Shown here one piece after another: positions 17,789-26,797 of a stretch of DNA of 64,000 nucleotides. The position numbers were made by a program, and so were the translations under genes. The stretch lies in contig NZ_SLVB01000006.1 of NCBI RefSeq assembly GCF_004341845.1, forward strand, positions 312,071 through 376,070, in the 5' to 3' direction. Within the stretch, counting starts at the first letter, position 1; each line of letters starts with the position of its first letter. The stretch is from Novosphingobium sp. PhB165 (GTDB taxonomy: Bacteria > Pseudomonadota > Alphaproteobacteria > Sphingomonadales > Sphingomonadaceae). The notes beneath the pieces are model-generated. The model saw nothing but the letters and a program-made list of their open reading frames with translations, was not told the DNA's origin and did no database searches.

Positions 17789-18082
17789 TTGCTGTTCCTC
17801 ACCCTCTACCAGATCATCGACTACCTGATCAGCATCATCGTCTTCGTGGTGATCGTGCAGTTCGTCCTCGGCCTGCTGCTCGCGTTCAACGTGGTCAACC
17901 GGCACAACCAGTTCGTTTCGGCGATCTGGACCGCGCTCAACGCGATCCTGGAACCGATGCTCCGGCCGATCCGGCGGATCATGCCGAACACCGGCGCGAT
18001 CGACTTCTCGCCGATGGCGCTCATCATCGGCCTGAAGATCCTGCAAATCATTCTCGGCAATCTGGCAAGGGCTTACTACTGA
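17789..18082 (+). CDS. YggT family membrane protein
   Basis: A 97-residue protein with two membrane helices (residues 3-33 and 72-92) around an amphipathic middle. LEPMLRPIRRIMPNTGAIDFSPM is the YggT signature. The family is linked to cell shape, envelope integrity and, in some bacteria, osmotic tolerance. The start codon is TTG at 17789, fixed by AAGGAG seven bases before it; no in-frame ATG precedes the first helix. Its stop overlaps the folD start by one base (TGATG), implying coupled translation. Confidence 0.9.
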   Translation: MLFLTLYQIIDYLISIIVFVVIVQFVLGLLLAFNVVNRHNQFVSAIWTALNAILEPMLRPIRRIMPNTGAIDFSPMALIIGLKILQIILGNLARAYY

Positions 18083-18978
18083 TGGCGCAGGCGTATATCA
18101 TCGACGGCAAGGCTTTTGCCGAAGGCCTGCGCGCACGTGTCGGCACCGCCTCCGTGGGCTTCGAGGCCCGCACCGGCCGCAAGCCCGGCCTTGCCGTGGT
18201 GCTGGTGGGCGAGGACCCGGCCAGCCAGGTCTATGTCCGCAACAAGGGCAAGCAGACGCTGGCCGCTGGCATGGCGAGCTTCGAGCACAAGCTGCCCGCC
18301 GAAACCAGCGAGGAAGACCTGCTGGCGCTGGTGCGCGAACTGAACGAAGACCCGCGCGTCGACGGCATCCTCGTCCAACTGCCGCTGCCTGCGCACATGA
18401 ACGAGCAGAAGGTCATCGCCACGATCAACCCCGACAAGGACGTGGACGGTTTCCATGTCGTCAATGTCGGGCGCCTTGCCACCGGGTTGCCGGGCTTCGT
18501 GCCTTGCACGCCGCTGGGCTGCGTGATGCTGCTGAAGGACAAGCTGGGCTCGCTTTCCGGCCTTGATGCCGTGGTGATCGGCCGCTCGAACATCGTCGGC
18601 AAGCCGATGGCGCAGTTGCTGATCGCCGAAAGCTGCACGGTCACGGTCGCGCACAGCCGCACCAAGGACCTGCCCGAAGTGGTCCGCCGCGCCGATATCG
18701 TGGTGGCTGCCGTCGGCCGTCCGGAAATGGTCAAGGGCCACTGGCTCAAGCCCGGCGCTACCGTGATCGACGTGGGCATCAACCGCGTCCCGGGTGCCGA
18801 GGAAGGCAAGACGAAACTTGTGGGCGATGTCGATTTCGCCTCCGCCGCCGAAGTTGCCGGTGCGATCACGCCGGTTCCGGGCGGGGTCGGCCCGATGACC
18901 ATCGCCGTCCTGCTGCGCAACACCCTCGTCGCCGCCCACCGCAACGCCGGTCTGGAATTCGACGAGGGCGCCCTTTGA
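18082..18978 (+). CDS. folD: Bifunctional methylenetetrahydrofolate dehydrogenase/cyclohydrolase
   Basis: A 298-residue FolD that interconverts 5,10-methylene-THF and 10-formyl-THF with NADP. The catalytic pair Tyr51-VRN-Lys55 is present. Both family signatures are clear: DGILVQLPLP near residue 93 and PGGVGPMT near 275. GRSNIVGKP (near 172) belongs to the NADP site. It is translated from a TGATG overlap with yggT. The next gene starts within its last codons. Confidence 0.97.
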   Translation: MAQAYIIDGKAFAEGLRARVGTASVGFEARTGRKPGLAVVLVGEDPASQVYVRNKGKQTLAAGMASFEHKLPAETSEEDLLALVRELNEDPRVDGILVQLPLPAHMNEQKVIATINPDKDVDGFHVVNVGRLATGLPGFVPCTPLGCVMLLKDKLGSLSGLDAVVIGRSNIVGKPMAQLLIAESCTVTVAHSRTKDLPEVVRRADIVVAAVGRPEMVKGHWLKPGATVIDVGINRVPGAEEGKTKLVGDVDFASAAEVAGAITPVPGGVGPMTIAVLLRNTLVAAHRNAGLEFDEGAL

Positions 18979-19676
18979 GCCTCGGCCGGGCTCTCGCCGG
19001 CGTGGCGGCGCTGGCATTGGTGACAACACCGGCGCTGGCCCGTCGCCCAGATCGAGCGCCCGGCGTGGGCACTGCCAACCCTAGCGCGCTGATCGCGGCG
19101 GAGATCGCCTTCGCCCGCATGGCGCGCGAGAAGGGGCAGTGGACCGCCTTTCGCGAAACCGCCGCCGAAGACGCGGTGATGTTCGTGCCGGAGCCGGTCC
19201 GCGCGCAGCAATGGCTCAGTGGCCGCAAGGACCCGCCCGCCGCCGTGCAGTGGCAGCCCGCGCAAGTCTGGATGAGCTGCGACGGCACCTTGGGCGTCAC
19301 CAAGGGCGCCTGGCAGCGGCCGGACGGTTCGGTCGGCTACTTCACGACGATCTGGCAGAAGCGCTGGAAGAAGACCGATTACCGCTGGGTGCTCGATCAG
19401 GGCGACACGCTGGCGCAGCCTTTGCCGAATAGCGACATGCTCTCGGCGTCCGTGGCGGATTGCCCGAGCGGAGGCCCGCGCCCCGATGTGCAGCGTCCCG
19501 AACCCGCCAAGGGCCCTCCCGGCATGACCGGGGAAGGCCGTTCGGACGACGGTACGCTGACATGGTCCTACCGCGTCGCTGCCGACCAGTCCCGCTCGCT
19601 CGTCGTCTCGCTGATGAAGAACGGCACCATGACCGAAGTGATGCGCAGCGACGTCGCCGCGCCCAAGGCCCCGTAA
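18975..19676 (+). CDS. Secreted hypothetical protein (SnoaL/DUF4440-like)
   Basis: A 233-residue protein with a signal peptide (LGRALAGVAALALVTTPALA). The mature part begins with AEIAFARMAREKGQWTAFRETAAEDAVMF, the usual opening of NTF2-like DUF4440 proteins, followed by strands with Trp-rich segments (TTIWQKRWKKTDYRWVLDQGD). The start is TTG at 18975, overlapping the folD stop as TTGA; no better start fits the signal peptide. A 30-residue Pro-rich insert lies near residue 160. It probably acts in the periplasm. Ligand and role unknown. Confidence 0.8.
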   Translation: MSLGRALAGVAALALVTTPALARRPDRAPGVGTANPSALIAAEIAFARMAREKGQWTAFRETAAEDAVMFVPEPVRAQQWLSGRKDPPAAVQWQPAQVWMSCDGTLGVTKGAWQRPDGSVGYFTTIWQKRWKKTDYRWVLDQGDTLAQPLPNSDMLSASVADCPSGGPRPDVQRPEPAKGPPGMTGEGRSDDGTLTWSYRVAADQSRSLVVSLMKNGTMTEVMRSDVAAPKAP

Positions 19677-19681
19677 ACCGC

Positions 19682-20314
19682 ATGTACGAACTCTTCCTCA
19701 GCGCGTTCGTTACGCTCTTCGTCGTGATCGACCCGCCCGGCTGCGCGCCGATCTATGCCGGCCTTTCGGCCGAGGCGAACCGCTCCCAGGCGATCTCCAT
19801 GGCCGGCCGCGCCTGCCTGATCGCCACCGCCATCCTTGTGGTTTTCGCGCTGTTCGGCGCCCAGTTGCTGGGCGCGCTGCACATCGAACTCAACGCCTTC
19901 CGCATCGCCGGCGGCATCATGCTGTTCATGATCGCCATCGACATGGTCTTCGAAAAGCGCACCCAGCGCCGCGAGGAGCGGGCCGAGAAGATCATCGCCC
20001 ACAATGCGGAAACGCCTCAGGTGGATGACGTTTCGGTGTTCCCGATGGCGATGCCGATGCTGGCGGGACCGGGCTCGATCGCGACGATCATGCTGCTCAC
20101 CTCGCGCGCGCAGGGCGTGGAGCAGAAGCTGGCGATCCTTGCGGCGATGGTATCGGTGATGGTGCTGAGCTTTGCCGCGTTGGCCGCTGCCGGACCGTTG
20201 ATGCGGGTGCTGGGCGACAAGGTGGAGGCGGTGATTACGCGTCTGCTGGGCGTGCTGCTGGCAGCATTGGCGGCGCAGTATGTGATCGACGGTGTGAAGG
20301 CCGTTCTGCTCTGA
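19682..20314 (+). CDS. MarC family integral membrane protein
   Basis: A 210-residue, six-helix protein. FVVIDPPGCAPIYAGL near residue 15 and MPMLAGPGSIATIM near 120 are the two related MarC motifs (internal repeat with a Pro-Gly core). Despite the name, the family is not shown to give multidrug resistance; its substrate is unknown. ATG 19682 lies five bases after the previous stop, so it is the last gene of the yggT-folD run. A long inverted repeat follows. Confidence 0.9.
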   Translation: MYELFLSAFVTLFVVIDPPGCAPIYAGLSAEANRSQAISMAGRACLIATAILVVFALFGAQLLGALHIELNAFRIAGGIMLFMIAIDMVFEKRTQRREERAEKIIAHNAETPQVDDVSVFPMAMPMLAGPGSIATIMLLTSRAQGVEQKLAILAAMVSVMVLSFAALAAAGPLMRVLGDKVEAVITRLLGVLLAALAAQYVIDGVKAVLL

Positions 20315-20364
20315 TTTCGGGTGGAGGTACCCTCCGCTGGCAATCAACCTCCCCAACCATAACC

Positions 20365-20500
20365 CGTCATCCCCGCGCAGGCGGGGATCCCGCTTGTTCT
20401 TTTAAAGCACGCAGAGACGCGGAGACGCAGAGGGTGCAGAACCGCTCGGCCTCTCTGTGTGAACCAAAAAAGCGGGGCCCCCGCCTCCGCGGGGGCGACG
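20365..20500. repeat. Composite long inverted repeat between marC and wecC
   Basis: The usual two arms (cgtcatccccgcgcaggcgg and cccccgcctccgcgggggcg) are here separated by about 80 bases. The spacer holds a full copy of the cacgcagagacgcggagacg element (20401-20436) seen at 4265, so one repeat family sits inside the other. Confidence 0.9.
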
Positions 20501-20552
20501 AAGTGATTTGGGGTAGTTGGCGGCGGGCCGGGGCCGAAGCTGGGGCCGCGGG

Positions 20553-21869
20553 TTACCCCGCTAAAGCCAGCTTCGCGGCTTCTTCGCGCACCACGCGCGG
20601 CTGATCCGGCCAGATCCCGCGCGTATCGTAGACCAGCTTGTCCGCACGCTCGGCCAGCGGCACCACGCGGAACACGTCGTGGTCGACGAGGACGATCAGG
20701 ATCTCGCAGGTCTCCAACGCATCGTCGATGTCGATCTGCACCGCGCCGGTATCGGTGAATTCGATGGGAAGCTGCGCCGCATAGGGCTCCACCACGTGAA
20801 TCCGGCTGCCGAACTTGCGGGCGAGGCGGCTGGTAACGAAGCGCGCCGGGCTCTCGCGGAAGTCGTCGATGTTGGCCTTGAAGGCGAGGCCGAGGCAGGC
20901 GACTTTCGCCTCCGGATTGGCCTCAACCAGCGCTTCGGCCTTGGCGATCACGTGGTGCATCTTGTGATCGTTGACGCCGCGCGCGGTGCGGATCAGCGGG
21001 GTTTCCTCGGGCGCGCCGTGGACGATGAACCACGGGTCGACGGCGATGCAGTGGCCGCCGACGCCGGGGCCGGGCGTCAGGATGTTCACGCGCGGGTGGC
21101 GGTTGGCGAGGCGGATCACCTCCCACACGTCCAGCCCCATGCGGTCGGCCACCATCGACAGTTCGTTGGCAAAGGCGATGTTGACGTCGCGATAGGCGTT
21201 CTCGACCAGCTTGGTCATCTCGGCCGAGCGCGCGTCGGTGGTCACGCATTCGCCGCGCACGAAGCGCTTGTAGAAGGCCAGCGCCTTGCGCGCGCAGCGC
21301 GGGGTGATGCCGCCGATCGAACGGTCGTTGTTGGTCAGTTCCTCAAGGATGCGGCCGGGCAGCACGCGTTCGGGGCAGTACGCAATCGAGACATCGGGGG
21401 TGTCGCGCGTGAGGCCCCCCTTATCACTACAGGGAATCTTCAGGTCCGGCCGCAGTTCGGCGATCAGGTCGCGCAGCTGTTCGGTGGTGCCGACCGGCGA
21501 GGTCGATTCGAGGATCACCACATCGCCCGCCTTCAGCACCGGCGCGACCGAGCGACCGGCGGCAAGGACATAGGAAATGTCCGGCGCGTGGTCCTTGTCG
21601 AACGGCGTCGGCACCGCGATCACGAACACGTCTGCAGGCGCGATCTGCGTCGAGGCCGAAAGCAGCCCGCGCGCAACCACGCCCTGCACAAGGCCGTCGA
21701 GATCGACTTCCTCGATATGAATCTCGCCCCGGTTGATGGTGTCGACCACCACCTGCGAGACGTCGAGGCCGAGTACCTTGCACCCGGCGCGGGCGATCAC
21801 GGCGGCGGTGGGAAGGCCGATGTAGCCGAGGCCGACAACGCAGACGTCAGGCTTGGTTTCCGATTTCAT
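20553..21869 (-). CDS. wecC: UDP-N-acetyl-D-mannosamine dehydrogenase
   Basis: A 438-residue NAD-dependent UDP-sugar dehydrogenase that oxidises UDP-ManNAc to UDP-ManNAcA. The N-terminal Rossmann motif VGLGYIGLPTA (near residue 13), ESTSPVGTT, the central helix region with KLVENAYRDVNIAFANEL, and the catalytic Cys in GGHCIAVDPWF are all present. ATG 21869 is chosen because it begins ten residues before the Rossmann strand and overlaps the end of wecB by 23 bases. With wecB it makes ManNAcA for a surface polysaccharide. Confidence 0.93.
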   Translation of the reverse strand: MKSETKPDVCVVGLGYIGLPTAAVIARAGCKVLGLDVSQVVVDTINRGEIHIEEVDLDGLVQGVVARGLLSASTQIAPADVFVIAVPTPFDKDHAPDISYVLAAGRSVAPVLKAGDVVILESTSPVGTTEQLRDLIAELRPDLKIPCSDKGGLTRDTPDVSIAYCPERVLPGRILEELTNNDRSIGGITPRCARKALAFYKRFVRGECVTTDARSAEMTKLVENAYRDVNIAFANELSMVADRMGLDVWEVIRLANRHPRVNILTPGPGVGGHCIAVDPWFIVHGAPEETPLIRTARGVNDHKMHHVIAKAEALVEANPEAKVACLGLAFKANIDDFRESPARFVTSRLARKFGSRIHVVEPYAAQLPIEFTDTGAVQIDIDDALETCEILIVLVDHDVFRVVPLAERADKLVYDTRGIWPDQPRVVREEAAKLALAG

Positions 21870-23001
21870 TCGCAAGCAGCTCCACGATTCGGCGCGATGT
21901 CTGCCCATCCCCGAACGGGTTGTGGGCACGCGCCATGGATTCGTAAGCTTCTCTATCGTCGAGCAGTGTTGAGATTTCGGTAACGATCGTCTCGGCCGAA
22001 GTTCCGACCAATTTCGCGGTCCCGGCCGCCACGCCCTCGGGCCTTTCGGTGGTCTCGCGCATGACCAGAACCGGCTTGCCCAGCGCGGGGGCTTCCTCCT
22101 GCACGCCGCCCGAATCGGTCAGCATGATCTCGGCGATGGAGATCAGACGGGCGAAGTGCGGATAGTCGAGCGGTTCGATCAGGGCGACATTGTCCAGCCC
22201 GGAGAGGCGCTCGTTCATCACCTTGCGCACGTTGGGGTTGAGGTGGACGGGGAAGATCACCGCCACGTCGGGCCGCGCCGCGATTTCACGGATGGCCGTG
22301 GCGATCTGCTCCATGCCCTCGCCGAAGTTCTCGCGCCGGTGGCTGGTGACGCCGATGATCCGCTTGCCCGCGAAGCGCGCTTCAAGCTCGGCAAGGTCCG
22401 AAGCGAGCGCGGGCTGGCGCTCGATTTCAGCGGTAACCCAATGCAGCGCGTCGATCACGGTGTTGCCGGTGACGTGGACCCGGTCCGGGGCGATGTTCTC
22501 ACGCAGCAGTGCGGCCTCGCTGGTGCCGGTCGGCGCGAAGTGGAGGCTGGCCATGCCGCCGATGATCTTGCGGTTCACTTCCTCGGGCCAGGGGTGATGG
22601 ATATTGCCCGACCGCAGCCCCGCCTCGACGTGATCGACCGGCAGTTTGCGGTAATAGGCGGCAAGCGCGCCGGCCATGGCCGTGGCCGTGTCTCCCTGCA
22701 CGATCACCCGGTCGGGCCTGACTTCGTTCATGACTTTGCCGAGCCCGGTCAGCAGGTTGGCGGTCAGTGCATCCAGCGTCTGGTCGGGCCGCATCACGTC
22801 CAGATCGTGATCCGGCACGATTCCGGCAATCTCCAGCACCTGATCGAGCATCTGGCGGTGCTGCGCGGAAACGCAGACCACGCATTCGAAACGCGGATCG
22901 GCTTTCAGCGCATGGACCAGCGGGAAGAGCTTGATCGCCTCTGGCCGGGTGCCGAAGACAAGGAGGATGCGGGCCGGAGAAACAGGGGCAGGCTTGGTCA
23001 T
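21847..23001 (-). CDS. wecB: UDP-N-acetylglucosamine 2-epimerase (non-hydrolysing)
   Basis: A 384-residue epimerase that interconverts UDP-GlcNAc and UDP-ManNAc. FGTRPEAIKLFPLV opens the first Rossmann domain, GDTATAMAGALAAYYR (near residue 100) and HVEAGLRSG hold family Asp/Glu residues, and TSHRRENFGEG (near 215) and DSGGVQEEAP (near 298) bind UDP. The final residues overlap wecC, so the two are translated together. No glycosyltransferase or polymerase genes are near, so the pair may serve a distant polysaccharide locus. Confidence 0.95.
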   Translation of the reverse strand: MTKPAPVSPARILLVFGTRPEAIKLFPLVHALKADPRFECVVCVSAQHRQMLDQVLEIAGIVPDHDLDVMRPDQTLDALTANLLTGLGKVMNEVRPDRVIVQGDTATAMAGALAAYYRKLPVDHVEAGLRSGNIHHPWPEEVNRKIIGGMASLHFAPTGTSEAALLRENIAPDRVHVTGNTVIDALHWVTAEIERQPALASDLAELEARFAGKRIIGVTSHRRENFGEGMEQIATAIREIAARPDVAVIFPVHLNPNVRKVMNERLSGLDNVALIEPLDYPHFARLISIAEIMLTDSGGVQEEAPALGKPVLVMRETTERPEGVAAGTAKLVGTSAETIVTEISTLLDDREAYESMARAHNPFGDGQTSRRIVELLANEIGNQA

Positions 23002-23044
23002 GCCGCGGGCCTATCAGGTTAGTATTAAGCTTGGATAAAGCGGC

Positions 23045-23512
23045 TCATGCGGCCAGCAGGGCGGGATGCGGGTCATCGTCGTTGGAGGACGATGGCCGGG
23101 TACGTGGACGCCTGCGCGTTCCGGCCACGCGTTTGCGGGTGTGGCGCCGGGGCGCGCGCAGGAGGGCGGAAAGGAACGTGCCGAGGGCCTTGATCCGCAC
23201 GCTTGCCGCCACGAGCGCAACGGCGGTTATCGCATCGATCAGCGTCGATATCTCGAACGTCATCGCCCAGGAGGTCAATTCCGGCAGCGCCATCGACGAG
23301 AGGTGCAGACCCTCGCCGCCGAGCAGCCAGGACACCAGGCCGACGAACCCGGCAAGCGTCAGCACCAGCAGCACGTGCCCGCGCGTTACCCGCGACAGGC
23401 GCCGGGCGAGGGGGATCACCAGTCCGTCATGCCAGATCCGCCCACGTAGACTGGTTCGCGGCGCGGTGGCCAGAGTCAGCAGGGCGAACAGGCATAACGA
23501 TTCGAGAATCAT
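23045..23512 (-). CDS. Membrane protein, hypothetical
   Basis: A 155-residue protein beginning MILESLCLFALLTLATAP, with one helix near the N-terminus, one near residues 45-65, and one near 85-108. A strongly basic tail (RRHTRKRVAGTRRRPRTR) and an acidic/His end follow. The basic part would lie in the cytoplasm. No known family. The frame is supported by clear helices and ATG 23512; the antiparallel frame is Arg/Ser/Pro-rich, as shadow frames are here. It lies 43 bases upstream of wecB but need not share its role. Confidence 0.6.
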   Translation of the reverse strand: MILESLCLFALLTLATAPRTSLRGRIWHDGLVIPLARRLSRVTRGHVLLVLTLAGFVGLVSWLLGGEGLHLSSMALPELTSWAMTFEISTLIDAITAVALVAASVRIKALGTFLSALLRAPRRHTRKRVAGTRRRPRTRPSSSNDDDPHPALLAA

Positions 23513-23689
23513 TGCGGACGCACCTTGGCTGACTCGCTGGAAAGGCTGGATAATGTCCGGTCATGAGGCGGGTACGAAGTTAAATCCGCGCAAGCTGGCG
23601 GCGGTGCTTTATTGGCGCGGATGGAGGGCTCCGTGGACAAACCCGCCGGGGCTATTGCCCCACCCCGCGCCATCGGGAATGACTGCGGC

Positions 23690-24244
23690 ATGTCTATCCT
23701 GAGCGACAAGTGGATCCGCGAGCAGGCGCTCGAACACGGAATGATCGAGCCCTTCGTCGAGGCCCAGCGGCGCGACGGGTGCATCTCTTACGGCCTCTCG
23801 TCCTACGGCTACGACGCCCGCGTCGCGCCGGAGTTCAAGATCTTCACCAATGTCGATTCGGCGGTGGTGGATCCGAAGGATTTCGACAGCAATTCCTTCG
23901 TGGACCGGCACACCGATGTCTGCGTGATTCCGCCCAATTCCTTCGCGCTGGCGCGCACGGTCGAATATTTCCGCGTGCCGCGTGATGTGCTGGTGATCTG
24001 CCTTGGCAAGAGCACGTATGCGCGCTGCGGCATCATCGTGAACGTCACGCCGCTCGAACCGGGCTGGGAAGGGCATGTGACGCTGGAGTTCTCCAACACC
24101 ACGCCGCTGCCGGCCAAGATCTATGCCAACGAAGGCGCGTGCCAGTTCCTGTTCCTCAAGGGCAATGAGCCTTGCGAGACCAGCTATGCCGACCGTGCGG
24201 GCAAGTACATGGGCCAGCGCGGGGTGACGCTGCCGAAGCTTTGA
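23690..24244 (+). CDS. dcd: dCTP deaminase
   Basis: A 184-residue enzyme converting dCTP to dUTP for thymidylate synthesis. SYGLSSYGYDARV near residue 35, GKSTYARCGIIVNVTPLEPGWEG near 108-130 (catalytic Arg and Glu region) and the AGKYMGQRGVTLP end are all diagnostic. Length matches the Dcd trimer type. ATG 23690 begins MSILSDKWI as in the family; the upstream in-frame extension has no homology. It is followed by the long inverted repeat. Confidence 0.96.
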   Translation: MSILSDKWIREQALEHGMIEPFVEAQRRDGCISYGLSSYGYDARVAPEFKIFTNVDSAVVDPKDFDSNSFVDRHTDVCVIPPNSFALARTVEYFRVPRDVLVICLGKSTYARCGIIVNVTPLEPGWEGHVTLEFSNTTPLPAKIYANEGACQFLFLKGNEPCETSYADRAGKYMGQRGVTLPKL

Positions 24245-24293
24245 GGGCTCACGGCTGGTCCTCGCTTCAGAGCCTCCTTCGCAAAACAACCCT

Positions 24294-24380
24294 CGTCATC
24301 CCCGCGAAGGCGGGGATCCCGCTTGTTCTTTGCGGGCGCGGCGAGAAGGAAGCGGGCCCCCGCCTTCGCGGGGGCGACGG
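24294..24380. repeat. Long inverted repeat between dcd and enoyl-CoA hydratase gene
   Basis: Same element as at 9751 and 13794, between convergent genes; arm cgtcatccccgcgaaggcgg and its facing partner. Confidence 0.9.
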
Positions 24381-24423
24381 AGTGATTTTGGGCGAGCCGG
24401 GGTTAGCGCGCTTCTTCGCCCGA

Positions 24424-25191
24424 TTACTTACCCGACCACACCGGCTTGCGCTTTTCCGCGAAAGCACGCGGGCCTTCCTGAGCGTCCTCGCTGTTGTAGG
24501 TGTGTTCGTGCGCGGCACGCGCGGCTTGTAGCGCGGCGGAGCGGCCCATTTCGGTCGACAGCATCACCGTCTCGCGCGCGGCCTTTACCGACAGCGGCGC
24601 GCCTTCCAGCACTTCCAGCGCCAGTTCGATGGCCGCGTCCAGCACCGCGCCGGGCTCGGCCAGGCGGTTGACGAGGCCGATCTCGTAAGCGCGCTGGGCG
24701 GTGATCGGCTTTCCGGTCAGCATGATCTCCATCATGATCCGCTGCGGGATCATGTGGATCAGCGGCGAGGCCCAGGGGCTGCCGCGCCCGACCTTCACCT
24801 CGGTAATCGCGAACTTGGCATTGGTGCTGGCGACGCAGAGGTCGCAGGCCTGCGCGATCATCCAGCCGCCGGCGAAGGCGTGGCCGTTGACGGCGGCGAT
24901 GGTCGGCTTGGTCAGTTCGATGGTGTCGTAAGGCAGCGCGTAGAGATCGCGCGGCGGCACGGCCATGCCGGTTTCGACCATTTCCTTGAGATCGCCGCCC
25001 GCGCAGAAGGCTTTGTCGCCGCTGCCGGTGAGAATGGCGATGCGGGCCGAGGCGTCGGCTTCGAACGTCGCCCACGCCTCGCGCAGTCCTTCGCGCACTT
25101 CGCGGCTGAGGCAATTGCGCTGTTCGGGGCGGTTGATGGTGATGACCGCGATGCCGTCTTCATGTGCGTCGTAAATAACGGCTTGGGTCAT
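24424..25191 (-). CDS. Enoyl-CoA hydratase/isomerase family (crotonase) protein
   Basis: A 255-residue crotonase. The oxyanion-hole parts are KAFCAGGDLKEM (near residue 62) and NGHAFAGGWMIAQACD (near 100-115). TEVKVGRG (near 125) has Glu at a position used in catalysis, while the second catalytic Glu of true hydratases is not evident (SPWASPLIH follows). The reaction could be hydration, isomerisation or C-C cleavage. It is the last gene of the minus-strand group with the CoA-transferase, CitE-like lyase and acyl-CoA dehydrogenase. Confidence 0.85.
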   Translation of the reverse strand: MTQAVIYDAHEDGIAVITINRPEQRNCLSREVREGLREAWATFEADASARIAILTGSGDKAFCAGGDLKEMVETGMAVPPRDLYALPYDTIELTKPTIAAVNGHAFAGGWMIAQACDLCVASTNAKFAITEVKVGRGSPWASPLIHMIPQRIMMEIMLTGKPITAQRAYEIGLVNRLAEPGAVLDAAIELALEVLEGAPLSVKAARETVMLSTEMGRSAALQAARAAHEHTYNSEDAQEGPRAFAEKRKPVWSGK

Positions 25192-25225
25192 CGCTTCAGG
25201 CTTTCTTGGGATTGGAAGACAAGGG

Positions 25226-25377
25226 GTTTCGCGCGGAGGCGCGGAGACGCGGAGAAAACGTGGGGTGCCGTAGGCACTATCCCGCTTCCGAACCTTGCAT
25301 TGTACGCTGGCGTTTCAGTGAATGAGTCTTCGGCGCGGGTCAGCTTCTCCGCCTCTCCGCGCCTCCGCGCGAAATCG
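25226..25377. repeat. Inverted pair of gcgcggaggcgcggagacgcgg repeats
   Basis: Two facing arms (25226-25258 and about 25344-25377) made of ggcgcggagac/gtctccgcgcc-type units. They are related to the elements at 4265 and 20401 and fill the gap between the crotonase and CoA-transferase genes. Confidence 0.7.
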
Positions 25378-25399
25378 TTGTGGAGGAGCGGGCCCACCG

Positions 25400-26671
25400 T
25401 CAGAAGCCTCGCCGCGCGATCTCGAATGCCTCGCGGTCGAGCGCCTCGCGGAAGTCGGGATGGGCGATGGCGACGAGCCGTTTAGCGCGTTCGGCCAGGG
25501 TCTGGCCCTTGAGCTGCGCAGCGCCGTATTCGGTGACGATCACGTCCACTTCGGTCCGCGCAGAGGTGACCGGCCCGGAGAGGGCGGTGACGATCTTGCT
25601 AACCGTGCCGCCCTTGGCGGTGGAGGCCAGCACCATCAGCGAGGCACCGCCCGGCGAGCGCGCGCCGGCGCGCACGAAGTCCACTTGCCCGCCGGTGCCG
25701 CCGAGATAGCTCGCGCCGGATTGCTCGGCATTGACCTGTCCGGTGAGGTCCACTTCCAGCGCCGAATTGATCGTGACGAGGCGCGAGAGCCGCGACAGCG
25801 TCCCCGCATCGTGGGTGTAGCTGGTGGGCGTCATGCGGATCGCGGGGTTGTTCGCGGCCCAGTCATAGAGCCGCCGCGTGCCGATCAGGGCGCCGTTGAT
25901 CGAGATACCCTTGTCGATTTCCTTGCGGGCATTGGTCAGCACGCCGGCTTCGGCAAGGTCGACCAGTCCGTCGCCCAGCATGCCCGAATGGACGCCAAGG
26001 TCGCGGCGGTCGTGCAGCAGGCGCAGGATCGCGTCGGGCACCGCGCCGACGCCGGTCTGCAGCACCGCGCCGTCGCCGATGAATTCGGCACAATGGCGGG
26101 CGATGGCTTCGTCGGTGGGGCCGATCTTCGCGGGGGCCACTTCCACGGGCGCGCGGCTGACGTGGACGGCCACGTCGATCAGGTCACCGGGGATCGTCTC
26201 GCCCGGAACGTAGGGCACCTGCTCGTTGACTTCGGCGATCACGAAGCGCGCCTTGTCCACCGCCGCGCGCACGTAGTCGGAGATCAGGCCGCAGCTGTGA
26301 TTACCCTGCGCATCCGCCGGGCTGACCTGAATCATCGCGACGTCGCAGGGCATGATCCCGGCCTCGATCAGGCAGGCGACCTGGCTGACGTGGACGGGGA
26401 TCACGTCCAGCGCATTCGCCTTGGTCATGCTCCGCAGTGCGCCGATCGCGCCCATGCTGGAGAGGCGGAAGGCGCGCGCGCTGTCGGGCGTGAACAGGCC
26501 GGAGAAGCTGGTGGCGATGAAGGCGTGGAGGCCGCCGACAGCCTCGCCCTGTTCGATCAGCGCTTCGACCAGCGTGGTCGGCTCGCCGCAGGCCTGGCCG
26601 AACACGATGCGGTCGCCCGGTTTCAGGAACCGCGAAAGGTCGAGCGTTTCGGGGGTGAGTTTGAGGGTCAT
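25400..26671 (-). CDS. Acetyl-CoA hydrolase/transferase family CoA-transferase
   Basis: A 423-residue class I CoA-transferase of the 4-hydroxybutyrate/acetate CoA-transferase type. GAVLQTGVGAVPDAIL near residue 200, GGTGGQVDFVRAG (near 325) and VTEYGAAQLKGQTLAERAKRLVAIAHPDFREAL near the C-terminus are family marks; a Glu in the middle region would form the CoA thioester. It would move CoA between short organic acids. It lies between the crotonase and CitE-like genes on the same strand. The substrate is unknown. Confidence 0.88.
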   Translation of the reverse strand: MTLKLTPETLDLSRFLKPGDRIVFGQACGEPTTLVEALIEQGEAVGGLHAFIATSFSGLFTPDSARAFRLSSMGAIGALRSMTKANALDVIPVHVSQVACLIEAGIMPCDVAMIQVSPADAQGNHSCGLISDYVRAAVDKARFVIAEVNEQVPYVPGETIPGDLIDVAVHVSRAPVEVAPAKIGPTDEAIARHCAEFIGDGAVLQTGVGAVPDAILRLLHDRRDLGVHSGMLGDGLVDLAEAGVLTNARKEIDKGISINGALIGTRRLYDWAANNPAIRMTPTSYTHDAGTLSRLSRLVTINSALEVDLTGQVNAEQSGASYLGGTGGQVDFVRAGARSPGGASLMVLASTAKGGTVSKIVTALSGPVTSARTEVDVIVTEYGAAQLKGQTLAERAKRLVAIAHPDFREALDREAFEIARRGF

Positions 26672-26696
26672 GACACTACCTCTCCAACCCCACTCC

Positions 26697-26772
26697 GCTC
26701 ATCCTGAGCTTGTCGAAGGATGGTTCGCAGCGCAGCGCCAGCGCCCTTCGACAGGCTCAGGGCGAGCGGAGT
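26697..26772. repeat. Dispersed inverted repeat, tgtcgaagg family, copy 2
   Basis: Arms catcctgagcttgtcgaagg and cccttcgacaggctcagggc face each other across about 30 bases. It matches the element at 1-74 and lies between the CoA-transferase and CitE-like genes. Confidence 0.85.
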
Positions 26773-26797
26773 TGGGCGTATGAGGTTCATTGCGTGC

